Assembly (NCBI RefSeq): GCF_026262505.1
Contig: NW_026529257.1
Coordinates: forward strand, 62,001-126,000
Source of the DNA: Trichomonas vaginalis G3
Lineage: Eukaryota; Parabasalia; Trichomonadida; Trichomonadidae
DNA: 64,000 nt
Direction: 5' to 3'
This document shows positions 51,740 through 59,978 of this stretch, in pieces. The notes beneath the pieces are model-generated. The model did no database searches, had not been told where the DNA came from, and worked only from the letters and a program-made list of their open reading frames with translations. A program made the translations under genes and the position numbers. Within the stretch, counting starts at the first letter, position 1, and every line of letters begins with the position of its first letter.

Positions 51740-53320
51740 ATGGATAACGCAGATTTAGAAATTTTAATTGATGATTTAGTACTTAATCAAAATTTTCTTA
51801 ATTATTATGAATTAAAATCATATCTCCAAAAACATAATAACAATATAACGAGTGATGATATGGATTATTATTATTCGTATTATAAAAATGAAATTTTGAA
51901 ATATCATGATAAAATAATTTCTGAAATTAAAGACAAAATTAAAAATAATGAATATACAAAGGGAAAAACTAAATCACAACTTAAACAGTTGAAAGATTTC
52001 AAAAATAAAGTATTAACAGAAGAAGATATTGATGAATTATATAAATTATATAATCCCGAGCCGCAAAAACCAAAGGAACAAAAACAAAAGAAGAAAAAGC
52101 CGAGCTCTAAAGTAGCAAATGTTCAACAGCTAAAGGTGCAAAACGCCCAGGTCCTTCAGACCATAAATGAAGCACAAGCTTTAATTTATGATTCATTAGT
52201 TAAATCATATTCAGCCCGACTTTTAAAGGAAGATCAACTTTTGGAATTCATCCTTCAACATAAACTCGAAGCGGGAAAGTATATCAAAACTTTATATACA
52301 GCATATTTAAAACAAATGAATAGAATACATCCAGAATTAATGAAAGGAAAATCAACAACTAAAACTTCATCATCCAAAATCAAAGCAGATAAAATTAAAC
52401 CACTTGCAACACCAAAACCTCCAACAACAGTACCTCCACCTCCTTCAGTTAATCCTTCATCATTCACTTTATTATATCCATTTCAAACATTAAAGAAACA
52501 AAAAGATTTTAAAAAGGATTTCAAGATATTAAATAAACCAATTGACCCGAAAATTCAACCGTTAAAGGAAAAATTTAGTCGCCCTTCATTTGCTCCATAT
52601 CCATATTCATACAAAATCGATCATCTGGAATATTCAAAAGGAAACTTTACTTATTTATTCGCCATTAACATTAACACTAGATATTTATATTGCATTCCAG
52701 TGAAAGGGAAAACAGAACAGGAAACAAGAAGGGCTATACAATACTTACTAGATCATGAAAGAGTAGATAATATCAGGGGTGATGGTGATAAAGGATTTCA
52801 GGCAGCTATGATTCATTATTTCCCACAAATTAATTTTTACTTCTCATCTTCTCCATATACGTTTCATAATAAAATAGTTGATGCGGTAATGAGAACTCTT
52901 AGAGATGCATTAGGGGTTAACGGTCGGATATACTGGGATGGAAATCATGACTCCATCATACAGCAGTTAGTATATTATTACAATAATACATGGCATAGAA
53001 CTATAAACATGAAACCAGTGGAAATGAAAAATGATATTTCAAAAGAATGGGAATATATTAGAAAGCAAATGGAAAGGTTAAATGATGTTAAACGTGAACA
53101 AATTAATTCGGGGCTCATGAATTTTAAAAAAGGGGATAAAGTTTTGATTCATCTCGATTATGGAAAAACTGATAAATCAATGACAAAAAGAAGACGAAGA
53201 TTTGACACAATAGCTGAATTTGTTAGATATATTAACGGTAATGTATTAGTTGAAGTTGACAATAAATTAATAGAAATTCCGATTTATTTTATTACTCCAT
53301 TATATTTAAATAATATTTAA
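51740..53320 (+). CDS. Polinton integrase (retroviral-type), whole copy
   Basis: 526 residues. Residues 1-115 are helical and acidic/basic (LEILIDDLVLNQNFLNYYEL). A Lys/Pro linker (KPKEQKQKKKKPSSK) is followed by a helical AQVLQTINEAQALIYDS region, and then the catalytic core at about 285-400 with KIDHLEYSKG, IRGDGDKGFQ and NKIVDAVMRTLRD. The end has KGDKVLIHLDYG and a basic TKRRRRFD stretch, like the SH3/chromo-type ends of Polinton integrases. The ATG follows TTTATTTTTATATAA. It is the only whole integrase in the window and could act on other elements carrying suitable ends. Confidence 0.85.
   Translation: MDNADLEILIDDLVLNQNFLNYYELKSYLQKHNNNITSDDMDYYYSYYKNEILKYHDKIISEIKDKIKNNEYTKGKTKSQLKQLKDFKNKVLTEEDIDELYKLYNPEPQKPKEQKQKKKKPSSKVANVQQLKVQNAQVLQTINEAQALIYDSLVKSYSARLLKEDQLLEFILQHKLEAGKYIKTLYTAYLKQMNRIHPELMKGKSTTKTSSSKIKADKIKPLATPKPPTTVPPPPSVNPSSFTLLYPFQTLKKQKDFKKDFKILNKPIDPKIQPLKEKFSRPSFAPYPYSYKIDHLEYSKGNFTYLFAININTRYLYCIPVKGKTEQETRRAIQYLLDHERVDNIRGDGDKGFQAAMIHYFPQINFYFSSSPYTFHNKIVDAVMRTLRDALGVNGRIYWDGNHDSIIQQLVYYYNNTWHRTINMKPVEMKNDISKEWEYIRKQMERLNDVKREQINSGLMNFKKGDKVLIHLDYGKTDKSMTKRRRRFDTIAEFVRYINGNVLVEVDNKLIEIPIYFITPLYLNNI
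52135..52161. repeat. GC-rich double-hairpin mini-repeat in the second integrase
   Basis: GGTGCAAAACGCCC followed by GGTC-CTTCA-GACC. Same position in the gene as 22491-22518, and same design as 12566-12593 in the fibre gene. Confidence 0.65.
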
Positions 53321-53340
53321 TTTTTTTTATTTCGTAAGAA

Positions 53341-53637
53341 ATGTGTGACAACAAAGCAGCCAAGAGTCCTGACGATGAATATAAAAAGAAACTAAACAGA
53401 ATTAAATCAAAAATATGCTATTACAAAAAGAAGCCGCAATGTGGTGGGGCTGATGCCCATAAAACTAAAGTAATTGAAAACGATAAAGAGAGGAAAGAAA
53501 TAATCGAAAAATTAGAAACTTACCGTTCAATCCTTAAACTGAGTGAAGCAAAAATAAAAGAATTTAATAGAATAAATAAATTGATTGGAAGAGATGAATT
53601 TAATAAAGGTGAATTTTTAAACTCAATCCAAATTTAA
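53341..53637 (+). CDS. 98-residue charged helical protein next to the integrase (B' copy)
   Basis: Twin of 21020-21316, starting MCDNKAAKSPDDEYKKKL. It lacks part of the N-terminal SIKIQSP segment and has extra residues ADAHKTKVI after KPQCGG, so the lengths happen to agree. The extra residues coincide with a GGGC-TGAT-GCCC hairpin in the DNA. It follows the integrase by about 20 bases in the same direction, so the two may be coexpressed. Confidence 0.6.
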   Translation: MCDNKAAKSPDDEYKKKLNRIKSKICYYKKKPQCGGADAHKTKVIENDKERKEIIEKLETYRSILKLSEAKIKEFNRINKLIGRDEFNKGEFLNSIQI

Positions 53638-53645
53638 TTTTTTCA

Positions 53646-54065
53646 GTGCTACCATGTTACCATGTGCTACCAGGTTAATTAACTTCTCTGAAAAATGATG
53701 ACAACATGACATTTTGACAACAACACAGGAAATATATTTTATCGTTAATGTTTTCATTAATGATTTCATAAATGTTTTCATGAATTTTATATATTAATGT
53801 TTACGTTAATGATTTCGGATTATTCAATAATTAATTATTTTTGAAGAACTGAAGGTGTTACCATGTTACCATGTGCTACCAGTTTAATTAACTTCTCTTA
53901 AAATTACTGACAACATGACATTTTGACAACAGGTACGAAAAGAGGAAGGCATTTATGAATTATTTTTGAAGAACTGAAGGTGTCACCACGTCACCATGTG
54001 TCACCAGGTTAATTAACTTCTCTTAAAAATGATGACAACATGACATTTTGACAACACAGCAGGAT
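53646..54065. repeat. Repeat block of helicase unit H3
   Basis: Three H repeats at about 53646-53735, 53818-53930 and 53958-54065. The second starts with the ATTCAATAATTAATT tip seen at the ends of H2. Between the first two lies a run of ATTAATGTTT/ATTTCATAAATG words without a gene. The middle words vary between GCTACCATG/TTACCATG and GTCACCACG/TCACCATG forms, as in H1 and H2. Confidence 0.8.
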
Positions 54066-54093
54066 TAATGCAAAAATAAATTCCAATCATACT

Positions 54094-55527
54094 TTATAAA
54101 GCTTCATTTACAGGTATTTCATCATCAGTAAATGAATCATCATTATTGTTTGGTTCAACCTGTTTATATAATCCTTTCATTTCTTCTTTCAAAACATAAC
54201 ACCATGTCTGTTTACCATCTATTCTTCTCTGTTTCCTATCACATTTATCCTTAATGCTCATTTGAAAGTTTTTGTCTTTCATGTCTGATGGTTTGCAGAA
54301 TAGAGCATTTTCACACGTCATACCTGCACACAATTCATCATAATGTGTATTTATCCATACATCTAAAGGATTTGTTGATAATTCTATTAAATCTTGTTTG
54401 GCTTCAGTCATCGGTATGATTCGTACATTAAATGATGAAAGGTCGTAATTGATAAAATATGTTAAAAGGTTATCATAAAATTCCTTTGTGCATGAATTCA
54501 TCAAATTCTTGAAGTAATCAAATTGACCCTTGAATTTACCATTAACTCTTAAAACTACGTATCTTCTGTCTCCAACTTCAATTTTGACAGGGTAGACGTT
54601 ATTAGTTACGAAAATGAAATTAGCAACATTCTGAGCAGTTCTTCTGGGTTGATTCTTTTCATTAATTCTAATCTCATTATCCGTAATAATTGATTTCAAA
54701 GCGTTGAAGTTTGCGAGTCTATCTTCACCAACATTCTTGAGTTCATTAAGTACAAGAAACATTTTATTCTCAACTACTGAATTGAAATTACCCGTTGGCT
54801 CACTTATTTCGGTAATGTTTTTACATGAATAACCGGCGAGAAGTTCAGAAATAATGTCTGTAAATCTGTTTTTACCTGTTCCCTGAAGTCCTTTCAAAAT
54901 AATTGCTGTTTCATTCTTGATTCCAGGATGTTGAATCATTGATGCAATCCAGCCGAGAAGGTATTTATACACTTCATCGTTATTATCACAAATGGCTTCT
55001 TTAATGAAATTCATAAACATCTCAATTTTTGAGTAATCTGGTTTTTCGAGAACGTTGTATTTATAACCTTGAAACGTTGAGAAAACATCTGGAGAATCAG
55101 ATTTAAAGCAAACACCCTTAACGGTTAATGAGGATAATTGATTTAGTAGTACATCCCATGCTGTTATTGTTTTACCTTCTTCTTTAAATAATTTAATCAT
55201 TTTAAGTGACTCTTTCATGTTTGATTGAAGAACGAAAGATATTTGATTCATTTTGTCGTGGATATTATAGTCCTTTTGAATGAAGTATTTGTTTCCACAA
55301 TCTACAAAACGGATTACACGTGATAAATCCTCAATTACTTCAGAACTGTTTTTATACTGATGATTTTCAGCCTTGCGTCTAATATCTGTTATCAAAAACG
55401 AGTCATCAAGTTTTATATCAAATGTTATTTTTGGCTTACGTAATAAAGGTAAAACGTATTCATCATAATATTCCTTTTGGTATAGTTTTAGAATCTTCAC
55501 CAAAACAAATGGAGAAGTCATTAAATG
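54094..55527 (-). pseudogene. Primase/SF3 helicase gene in H3, interrupted by Polinton C
   Basis: The helicase half is readable, including GLQGTGKN and VTNNVYP segments. The primase half is missing because the terminal repeat of Polinton C starts at 55528. It is nearly identical to the H1 copy. The few upstream codons that extend the open frame into 55528-55596 are Polinton terminal repeat, not helicase. Confidence 0.85.
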
Positions 55528-55745
55528 AGTTAGTATACAAGTCTTGGGTACGGCGGCACTGCGTTCCACCTTACCCAATACTTGTGAATTTGACACTTTA
55601 CAAAACCGCTAATGTATATTTTACAACACAAACACAAACACTAACTTAACCTTAAATATTTACAAAACCACCAACCACTTCACCTCACCAACATTTCGCT
55701 AACGACTTCACTAATGAAAAAATAAACGTTCTCACTAACGTTCCC
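55528..55745. repeat. Terminal repeat of Polinton C (left end)
   Basis: Starts AGTTAGTATACAAGTCTTGG at the exact point where the helicase gene stops matching its twins. It contains a palindromic section pairing CAAGTCTTGGGTA with TACCCAATACTTG around GGCACTGCG. The inner part has AACGTTCTCACTAACGTTCC-type words. It aligns with the end of Polinton A over about 200 bases. TAAATG (55522-55527) is the predicted 6-bp target duplication. Confidence 0.85.
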
Positions 55746-55755
55746 ACTAATGTTC

Positions 55756-56091
55756 TCATTTACAAAAGTATTGCAGCGCTTCCCATTGCTGTGCTTCACA
55801 CAATAGTTCATATTCTTCAGTATCGCTGCTGTCACTCCAATCGTCAGAGTCAAAGTCACTGTCAAAATAAATGTTAGTAAGTTTTGACAAAGCTAATGAA
55901 ACACGCTTACCGTTTGTATCTATTGCTTTTATATATCTCCCATTATGTTTGTTGTCATAAATGCTTAAACTAACTTTACCCTTTCTCCCTCGTATCTGAT
56001 AGAATGTATTTTCACGAGGAACGAAGAACAAGTTCTTGAACTCATGACCGTTGTAGTTTGTTATCTCAATAGTTTTCGTCATTACATCCAA
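55756..56091 (-). CDS. 111-residue terminal-region protein of Polinton C
   Basis: Starts MDVMTKTIEITNYNGHEF; the fourth codon is a second ATG, which follows the TTTTTATTTGGATGTA box and may be the true start. Beta-rich middle (KVSLSIYDNKHNGRYIKAI), then an acidic DFDSDDWSDSSD tail. Its counterpart in Polinton A is at 9444-9726. It lies nearest the element end. Function unknown. Confidence 0.65.
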   Translation of the reverse strand: MDVMTKTIEITNYNGHEFKNLFFVPRENTFYQIRGRKGKVSLSIYDNKHNGRYIKAIDTNGKRVSLALSKLTNIYFDSDFDSDDWSDSSDTEEYELLCEAQQWEALQYFCK

Positions 56092-56153
56092 ATAAAAATT
56101 TTCAGTAAAAATAAAACTAACGTTAAAAATTTCTCATAACATAAACGTTCTCA

Positions 56154-56666
56154 TTACTTTATAACTCTCTTCCTTGGTTTCTTTTTAGTTGCTTTCTTCA
56201 CGTCTGTCTCCAACTTGACTGTCTTTCTTCTTCGTCCGTAATGATACCAGTTACTTCCACCAGTCAATGGGTCAAATGGTCTTTCGTAAGGGTTTCCATA
56301 CATTCCATAGGGACCATACGGAAGAACTACTGGTGGAGGAAGAGTTCCATCGACTCTATTTAAATGCATTGTTTCACCTTTCATCTGGTCATTAAAGTCT
56401 TTTGCATGTTTTGCAAACTCATCGTCCTTTCCTAAAGCATTTTCTGACTCAGTCGCAACCAAATTGGATGCTTTATTTATGAGCCCGATTTTATTTAATC
56501 TTAACTTCTTTGCAACCCAGCCTCCAATCTTTCCTTTATTTGCATCTAATGTCTTCGAAACCCTTCCTCCACTCATTTTATTTACTGCGTCATAAGCTCC
56601 AAGTGCTTTTGCTCCAAATGCTAATGCTTTTGTTCCCATTGCGCCTAAAGCTGCCCAAGCTACCAT
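56154..56666 (-). CDS. 170-residue Gly/Ala-rich and basic protein, core or pre-VI-like candidate
   Basis: The N-terminus is hydrophobic/amphipathic (MVAWAALGAMGTKALAFGAK), the middle is Gly/Lys-rich (ANKGKIGGWVAKKLRLNK), a Pro/Tyr stretch follows (PPPVVLPYGPYGMYGNPY), and the tail is strongly basic (KKATKKKPRKRVIK). The design recalls adenovirus membrane-lytic or core proteins, which is only an analogy. It starts directly next to the stop of the 74-residue gene upstream. Whole. Confidence 0.6.
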   Translation of the reverse strand: MVAWAALGAMGTKALAFGAKALGAYDAVNKMSGGRVSKTLDANKGKIGGWVAKKLRLNKIGLINKASNLVATESENALGKDDEFAKHAKDFNDQMKGETMHLNRVDGTLPPPVVLPYGPYGMYGNPYERPFDPLTGGSNWYHYGRRRKTVKLETDVKKATKKKPRKRVIK

Positions 56667-56891
56667 TTACACCATATTAAAATCATCTCTCTTCAATATT
56701 ATCTCATAAAAGTTCTCTTTACTGGAGAAAGTCAATGAAACATAAGCGTTCTCACGGGCTTCGCCCTCACCGCTTTGCGGTCTATCTAACTTATTTCTTA
56801 TATCATCTATTCTCAATAAAATGTCTGAACAATTGCTAACATCTTCTACAACAGTTATTTCATCATGAATGACCTTCAAGAACAAGCTCAT
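56667..56891 (-). CDS. 74-residue small protein of Polinton C
   Basis: MSLFLKVIHDEITVVEDVSN, with a polar insertion DRPQSGEGEAREN in the middle and a beta-like end (NFYEIILKRDDFNMV). Its start touches the stop of the next gene, so the four leftward genes form a tight operon-like run. The polar insertion is encoded by a GC-rich double hairpin, suggesting that it was added later. Confidence 0.55.
   Translation of the reverse strand: MSLFLKVIHDEITVVEDVSNCSDILLRIDDIRNKLDRPQSGEGEARENAYVSLTFSSKENFYEIILKRDDFNMV
56756..56781. repeat. GC-rich double-hairpin mini-repeat in the 74-residue gene
   Basis: GGGC-TTC-GCCC (56756-56766), then ACCGC-TTT-GCGGT (56769-56781). Read on the minus strand, the order is CCGC-AAA-GCGG, TGA, GGGC-GAA-GCCC. 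Partial relatives occur in the polymerase gene (about 25672-25684) and in both 98-residue genes. Confidence 0.75.
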
Positions 56892-57773
56892 TTAATATGC
56901 TATTAAAATCATTTCAATAATGAGTCCATCCTTTCCATCTTTAGGTAGCACAACATCTTTCATTGAAGAAGGTTCGACAAGTCTTATATTAAACTTACTG
57001 ACAAAGTTTGTTATACTATAATGCTTCGGCGGCGAATACATATAGTTTGAAAGACATAATATAGATTCTTCAGCAAATTCACTTATACTGGATTTTATAA
57101 CAATGTTCTCACGAGACCAAATACCACCAATTGACAATCTTGTAAGCAATCCTGCTGAACCTTCAACTGTAAACGTCGATGGTAACATTCCACGAAGGTC
57201 ATCTATTGACATCTTTGAGTCACTGAATTTAAATATTTTCTTAAAGCAATCGTCATTATCTAACCATGCAATAGCTTTGAAGTTTTCATTCGAATATACA
57301 TCTGCTTCATTAAATGTAAAACCTGACTTCTTTGCAGAGACGACTTTAAAATCTATTGAGTTTGTTTCAAAATTATATGCTATGCTAACTTCTGAAGGTA
57401 ATGGGTGTCCTTCCGCAGTCAGTTGTTCTCTCACTACCGTTTGAAGCTTTGTATTAAAAACTTTCATGTCATCTCCTGTGTCTAGGTTCACATACACAGC
57501 AATAGGAAAACTATCTTGCTTCTTTGTCTCATCATTATACCTCAAAACATTAAAGTTCTTCAATAATATTGTTCTTCCTGCTGGAATACTTCGAACCTGT
57601 CTGATTTCAATAGCTTTCTCACCTCCTACATACTCTACCCAGTGTCTTGGATATTCATAAGTATACTGACTTTCTTGAATTTTGGTAGGTTTCATCATAA
57701 CGTGTTCATAGTATATCTTTATACTCTTGTCAGTTAGACTCGGTGCTATGTTCTGAATATTTCTGACTTGCAT
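56892..57773 (-). CDS. 293-residue minor capsid-type protein of Polinton C
   Basis: I start it at 57773 (MQVRNIQNIAPSLTDKSI) because the ATPase start lies just beyond, on the other strand; a longer frame would overlap the ATPase coding region. Beta-rich throughout, with TYEYPRHWVEYVGGEKAIEI and an end (FNIRLVEPSSMKDVVL) that resembles the ends of the other minor structural proteins. A single jelly-roll penton-type protein is the likely role, inferred from its place opposite the packaging ATPase. Confidence 0.55.
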   Translation of the reverse strand: MQVRNIQNIAPSLTDKSIKIYYEHVMMKPTKIQESQYTYEYPRHWVEYVGGEKAIEIRQVRSIPAGRTILLKNFNVLRYNDETKKQDSFPIAVYVNLDTGDDMKVFNTKLQTVVREQLTAEGHPLPSEVSIAYNFETNSIDFKVVSAKKSGFTFNEADVYSNENFKAIAWLDNDDCFKKIFKFSDSKMSIDDLRGMLPSTFTVEGSAGLLTRLSIGGIWSRENIVIKSSISEFAEESILCLSNYMYSPPKHYSITNFVSKFNIRLVEPSSMKDVVLPKDGKDGLIIEMILIAY

Positions 57774-57789
57774 TTTTAATGGAGATAAA
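57774..57789. promoter_or_regulatory. Compact divergent promoter of minor capsid and ATPase genes
   Basis: Sixteen bases (TTTTAATGGAGATAAA) separate divergent ATGs at 57773 and 57790. There is no room for separate promoters, so one shared initiation region is likely. Confidence 0.45.
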
Positions 57790-58623
57790 ATGAAGCATTT
57801 AATACATGACGTAGATGAAGACATGAATGAAACTACAGACAAACTTAACTCTTCTCTTATTCTTCCTTTCAGCAAAGATTATGAGTTCTGTTCAAATGGT
57901 GTGTATTTCTATTGTGGAAAGATGGGTTCAGGTAAGACATTTAACCTCATTCGTCATATACTCATAACAGAGCGTTTAGGAAACGACTCTTACTATGACC
58001 AAATCATTATATCAGCAACTTCAGACTCTATGGACTCAACAGCGAAAACATTTATGTCAAAAGTTCAAGCCTCTGTCGTTAAAGTTCCAGACAGTGAACA
58101 CATTGAATTTCTTCAACGTTACATTCGACGTAAGAGGAAATATTATGCCATCGTTGAATTTATACAGTCAGGAATGCAAAAGACTTCTGAGGAGATGGAA
58201 AGAATTATTGACAAACACCACTTACGTCAGTACTCAGGAGTTTACGATATGAAACGACTTACAAACTACATTCTATCAAAACTTTCAAAATACCCCTTCA
58301 AAAAGTATCCTTCAAACACTCTGCTCGTTTGCGACGACTTCGCCGGAAAAGGTTTAGTGTCAAAGCCTGACTCACCATTAGCTAACATCATTACTAAAGT
58401 CAGACATTACCACTTAACTGTAGCAATACTTATGCAAACATGGAGGTTTTTAGCTTTAAACATAAAACGTCTCATAACTGACTTCGTTATCTTTCAAGGT
58501 TTCTCACGTTATGATATTGAACTCATTTGGAAACAGTCAGGTATAACATTACCTTTTGAAGAAATTTGGGAAGCATATAAGTCTCTCATCTCTCCTCGTC
58601 ATACCTTGAGATTCATATCATGA
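57790..58623 (+). CDS. Genome-packaging ATPase (FtsK/HerA, A32-like)
   Basis: 277 residues. Walker A GKMGSGKT at 43-50 and Walker B LLVCDD at 178-183 after a beta strand. Further on, AILMQTWRFL and FVIFQGFSRYDIE fit the later motifs of the packaging ATPase family. Such ATPases pump element DNA into preformed capsids in Polintons, poxviruses and related viruses. The ATG follows GGAGATAAA. The gene looks whole and has the usual family length. Confidence 0.85.
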   Translation: MKHLIHDVDEDMNETTDKLNSSLILPFSKDYEFCSNGVYFYCGKMGSGKTFNLIRHILITERLGNDSYYDQIIISATSDSMDSTAKTFMSKVQASVVKVPDSEHIEFLQRYIRRKRKYYAIVEFIQSGMQKTSEEMERIIDKHHLRQYSGVYDMKRLTNYILSKLSKYPFKKYPSNTLLVCDDFAGKGLVSKPDSPLANIITKVRHYHLTVAILMQTWRFLALNIKRLITDFVIFQGFSRYDIELIWKQSGITLPFEEIWEAYKSLISPRHTLRFIS

Positions 58624-58686
58624 CTAATACCATTAAAGTCAAAAATATTCCATGGGAACGACCAACATTGTTTTAAAGTTTAACCT

Positions 58687-58932
58687 TCATTGACTGATGG
58701 TAAACAAATTCCATGCATCTCTGTCGCCATTTCTGTTAATATTTTTGCTGTCATTCATATCATCCACTTCCCCATCCGTTAACTTTTGAGGATATGCGTT
58801 AGAATAGCTGTTCTTAAATGAAGGCTTTTCACCTTTGAGAGCATAAACTCTATAACTTTCTGCATACTTTATGTTTGAACCTCCTGAGCCATCATTGACA
58901 TAAATTTTTATAGGCTTCCACCCTTTGTTCAT
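58687..58932 (-). CDS. 81-residue small Polinton C protein
   Basis: MNKGWKPIKIYVNDGSGGSN with a beta-like start and a Ser/Asn/Asp-rich polar tail. Its start overlaps the stop of the upstream gene by four bases (ATGA), so translation may be coupled. Family not recognised. Confidence 0.5.
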   Translation of the reverse strand: MNKGWKPIKIYVNDGSGGSNIKYAESYRVYALKGEKPSFKNSYSNAYPQKLTDGEVDDMNDSKNINRNGDRDAWNLFTISQ

Positions 58933-59072
58933 GTTCCTGCTTCTTCCTTAGCTCTTTTGTTCAGTAGTTCTACATCTTTATACACAGCACCTGTCTCAGT
59001 GAATTCAACAATATTTTCATTCGTTAGCTTTACATTCAAACCCTTGTCGAGTATATTGTTCATTTCATACAT
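58929..59072 (-). CDS. 47-residue small Polinton C protein
   Basis: I start it at 59072 (MYEMNNILDKGLNVKL), after AAAACCTTTTAT; a longer frame upstream runs through the promoter and start of the 204-residue gene. ATG at 59063 is an alternative. Helical and charged. Function unknown. Confidence 0.4.
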   Translation of the reverse strand: MYEMNNILDKGLNVKLTNENIVEFTETGAVYKDVELLNKRAKEEAGT

Positions 59073-59097
59073 ATAAAAGGTTTTTATTCTATATGAA
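59073..59097. promoter_or_regulatory. Compact divergent promoter
   Basis: About 25 bases between divergent starts at 59072 and 59098, with TTTTTATTCTATATGAA rightward and AATAAAAACCTTTTAT leftward. Confidence 0.45.
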
Positions 59098-59712
59098 ATG
59101 AGAAGCAAATCCATCTTAGCTGGTGCCGTTAATGTTCCAATTGAACCAACATCAAATGTTGACTCACGAACGACAAACAATATTGTCATAAAGAACTATA
59201 GTTCGGAGTGTTTGAAAGAAAAAGAACCAGAACTGAAATCCGTGAATTTAAACTCAGCTTCAAACGCTAACGCTACATCAGATGTTAAGTTAGAGTATCC
59301 ACCACTGGACCAAATTCTTTCAAGAGAAGCCAACGACAACCCTTACACAAATGTTCAAACAAATCCTTCAGATAACGTAGACCATTACCTTCTTCAGTTA
59401 TATCAAACTATCTTACTCAAAGACGATAAGAAGCTTTTGACAAATCTTATAAGTAAGAACCAAATAATTCTAACAAAGGAGGACCTTGAAAATGTTATCT
59501 CACGAATAACAGGGAAACAATGTGTCATTGACTATCTCGACCCTGAAATCGAATGCTGTGGTCAAACGCCACCATTCATGAAAATAGGTAACATCCGCAT
59601 CATTGAAACACCAGGTACTCCAGGAGTTGAGTTTAAGTATAAATATTCGAATGAATATACAAAACTTTCAACAGAATATAAACTTTGCTTGAAATATGTT
59701 TTAGTAAATTAA
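59098..59712 (+). CDS. Unknown Polinton protein with CCG motif (C copy)
   Basis: 204 residues with a Ser/Asn-rich disordered N-terminal half and a folded C-terminal half with ILTKEDLENVISRITGKQ and DPEIECCGQTPP. The C-terminal half aligns with 10634-11302 of Polinton B. It ends 4 bases into the convergent gene at 59709, the same tail-to-tail overlap as in B. Conserved order and overlap suggest a fixed virion module. Confidence 0.65.
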   Translation: MRSKSILAGAVNVPIEPTSNVDSRTTNNIVIKNYSSECLKEKEPELKSVNLNSASNANATSDVKLEYPPLDQILSREANDNPYTNVQTNPSDNVDHYLLQLYQTILLKDDKKLLTNLISKNQIILTKEDLENVISRITGKQCVIDYLDPEIECCGQTPPFMKIGNIRIIETPGTPGVEFKYKYSNEYTKLSTEYKLCLKYVLVN

Positions 59713-59978
59713 AGCAATTTGTAATATCTGTCCAAAACTTCTTCAACAGTATCGAACTCATCTTCATAATGCAAACCTAATCTTATTGACTTGGTGCAGT
59801 TTTCACTAACACAATATAGCGCTTTGCGCTCGGCGCCTTTGACGCCTTTTTCTGTTCTCTTGACTGACATAACTAACTCATTTGTTTCATCAAACAGCAA
59901 CAACCAAAGTTCATGACCTAATACATAACATTCATACTTTATATTTTTAGCTCTGAGTTCTCTTGTAAGCTGTTGCAT
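59709..59978 (-). CDS. 89-residue small Polinton C protein
   Basis: MQQLTRELRAKNIKYECYVL, then GHELWLLLFDETNELVMSV and a helical end. It overlaps the end of the gene upstream by about 40 bases, a sign of compact packing. A GC-rich double hairpin encodes its KGVKGAERKAL segment. It occupies the place of the 159-residue gene of Polinton B, but I cannot align them. Confidence 0.5.
   Translation of the reverse strand: MQQLTRELRAKNIKYECYVLGHELWLLLFDETNELVMSVKRTEKGVKGAERKALYCVSENCTKSIRLGLHYEDEFDTVEEVLDRYYKLL
59818..59846. repeat. GC-rich double-hairpin mini-repeat in the 89-residue gene
   Basis: AGCGC-TTT-GCGCT (59818-59830), one base, then GGCGCC-TTT-GACGCC (59832-59846), the second stem with one wobble pair. 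Loops are TTT, as in the other copies. Confidence 0.7.

Larger units (their letters stand above)
51373..53645. mobile_element. Polinton B', inverted second copy of the integrase end, fossil
   Basis: Parts: polymerase end, conserved spacer (51640-51716), whole integrase, 98-residue gene. It is in opposite orientation to Polinton B (21020-23330) and about 95% identical by eye, so recent. Left edge meets the insert at 51372; right edge meets the H3 repeats about 10 bases after the 98-residue gene. Confidence 0.7.
53646..55527. mobile_element. Helicase unit H3, cut by Polinton C
   Basis: Repeat block plus the C-terminal two thirds of the primase-helicase gene. Polinton C begins at 55528, inside the gene. 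The other end of H3 must lie beyond Polinton C, outside the window, if this was a simple insertion. Confidence 0.75.

Noticed and set aside
57103-57444. 113-residue plus-strand frame within the minor capsid gene
   Set aside because: It is the complement of a well-formed minus-strand gene with promoter and conserved relatives; no start context of its own.
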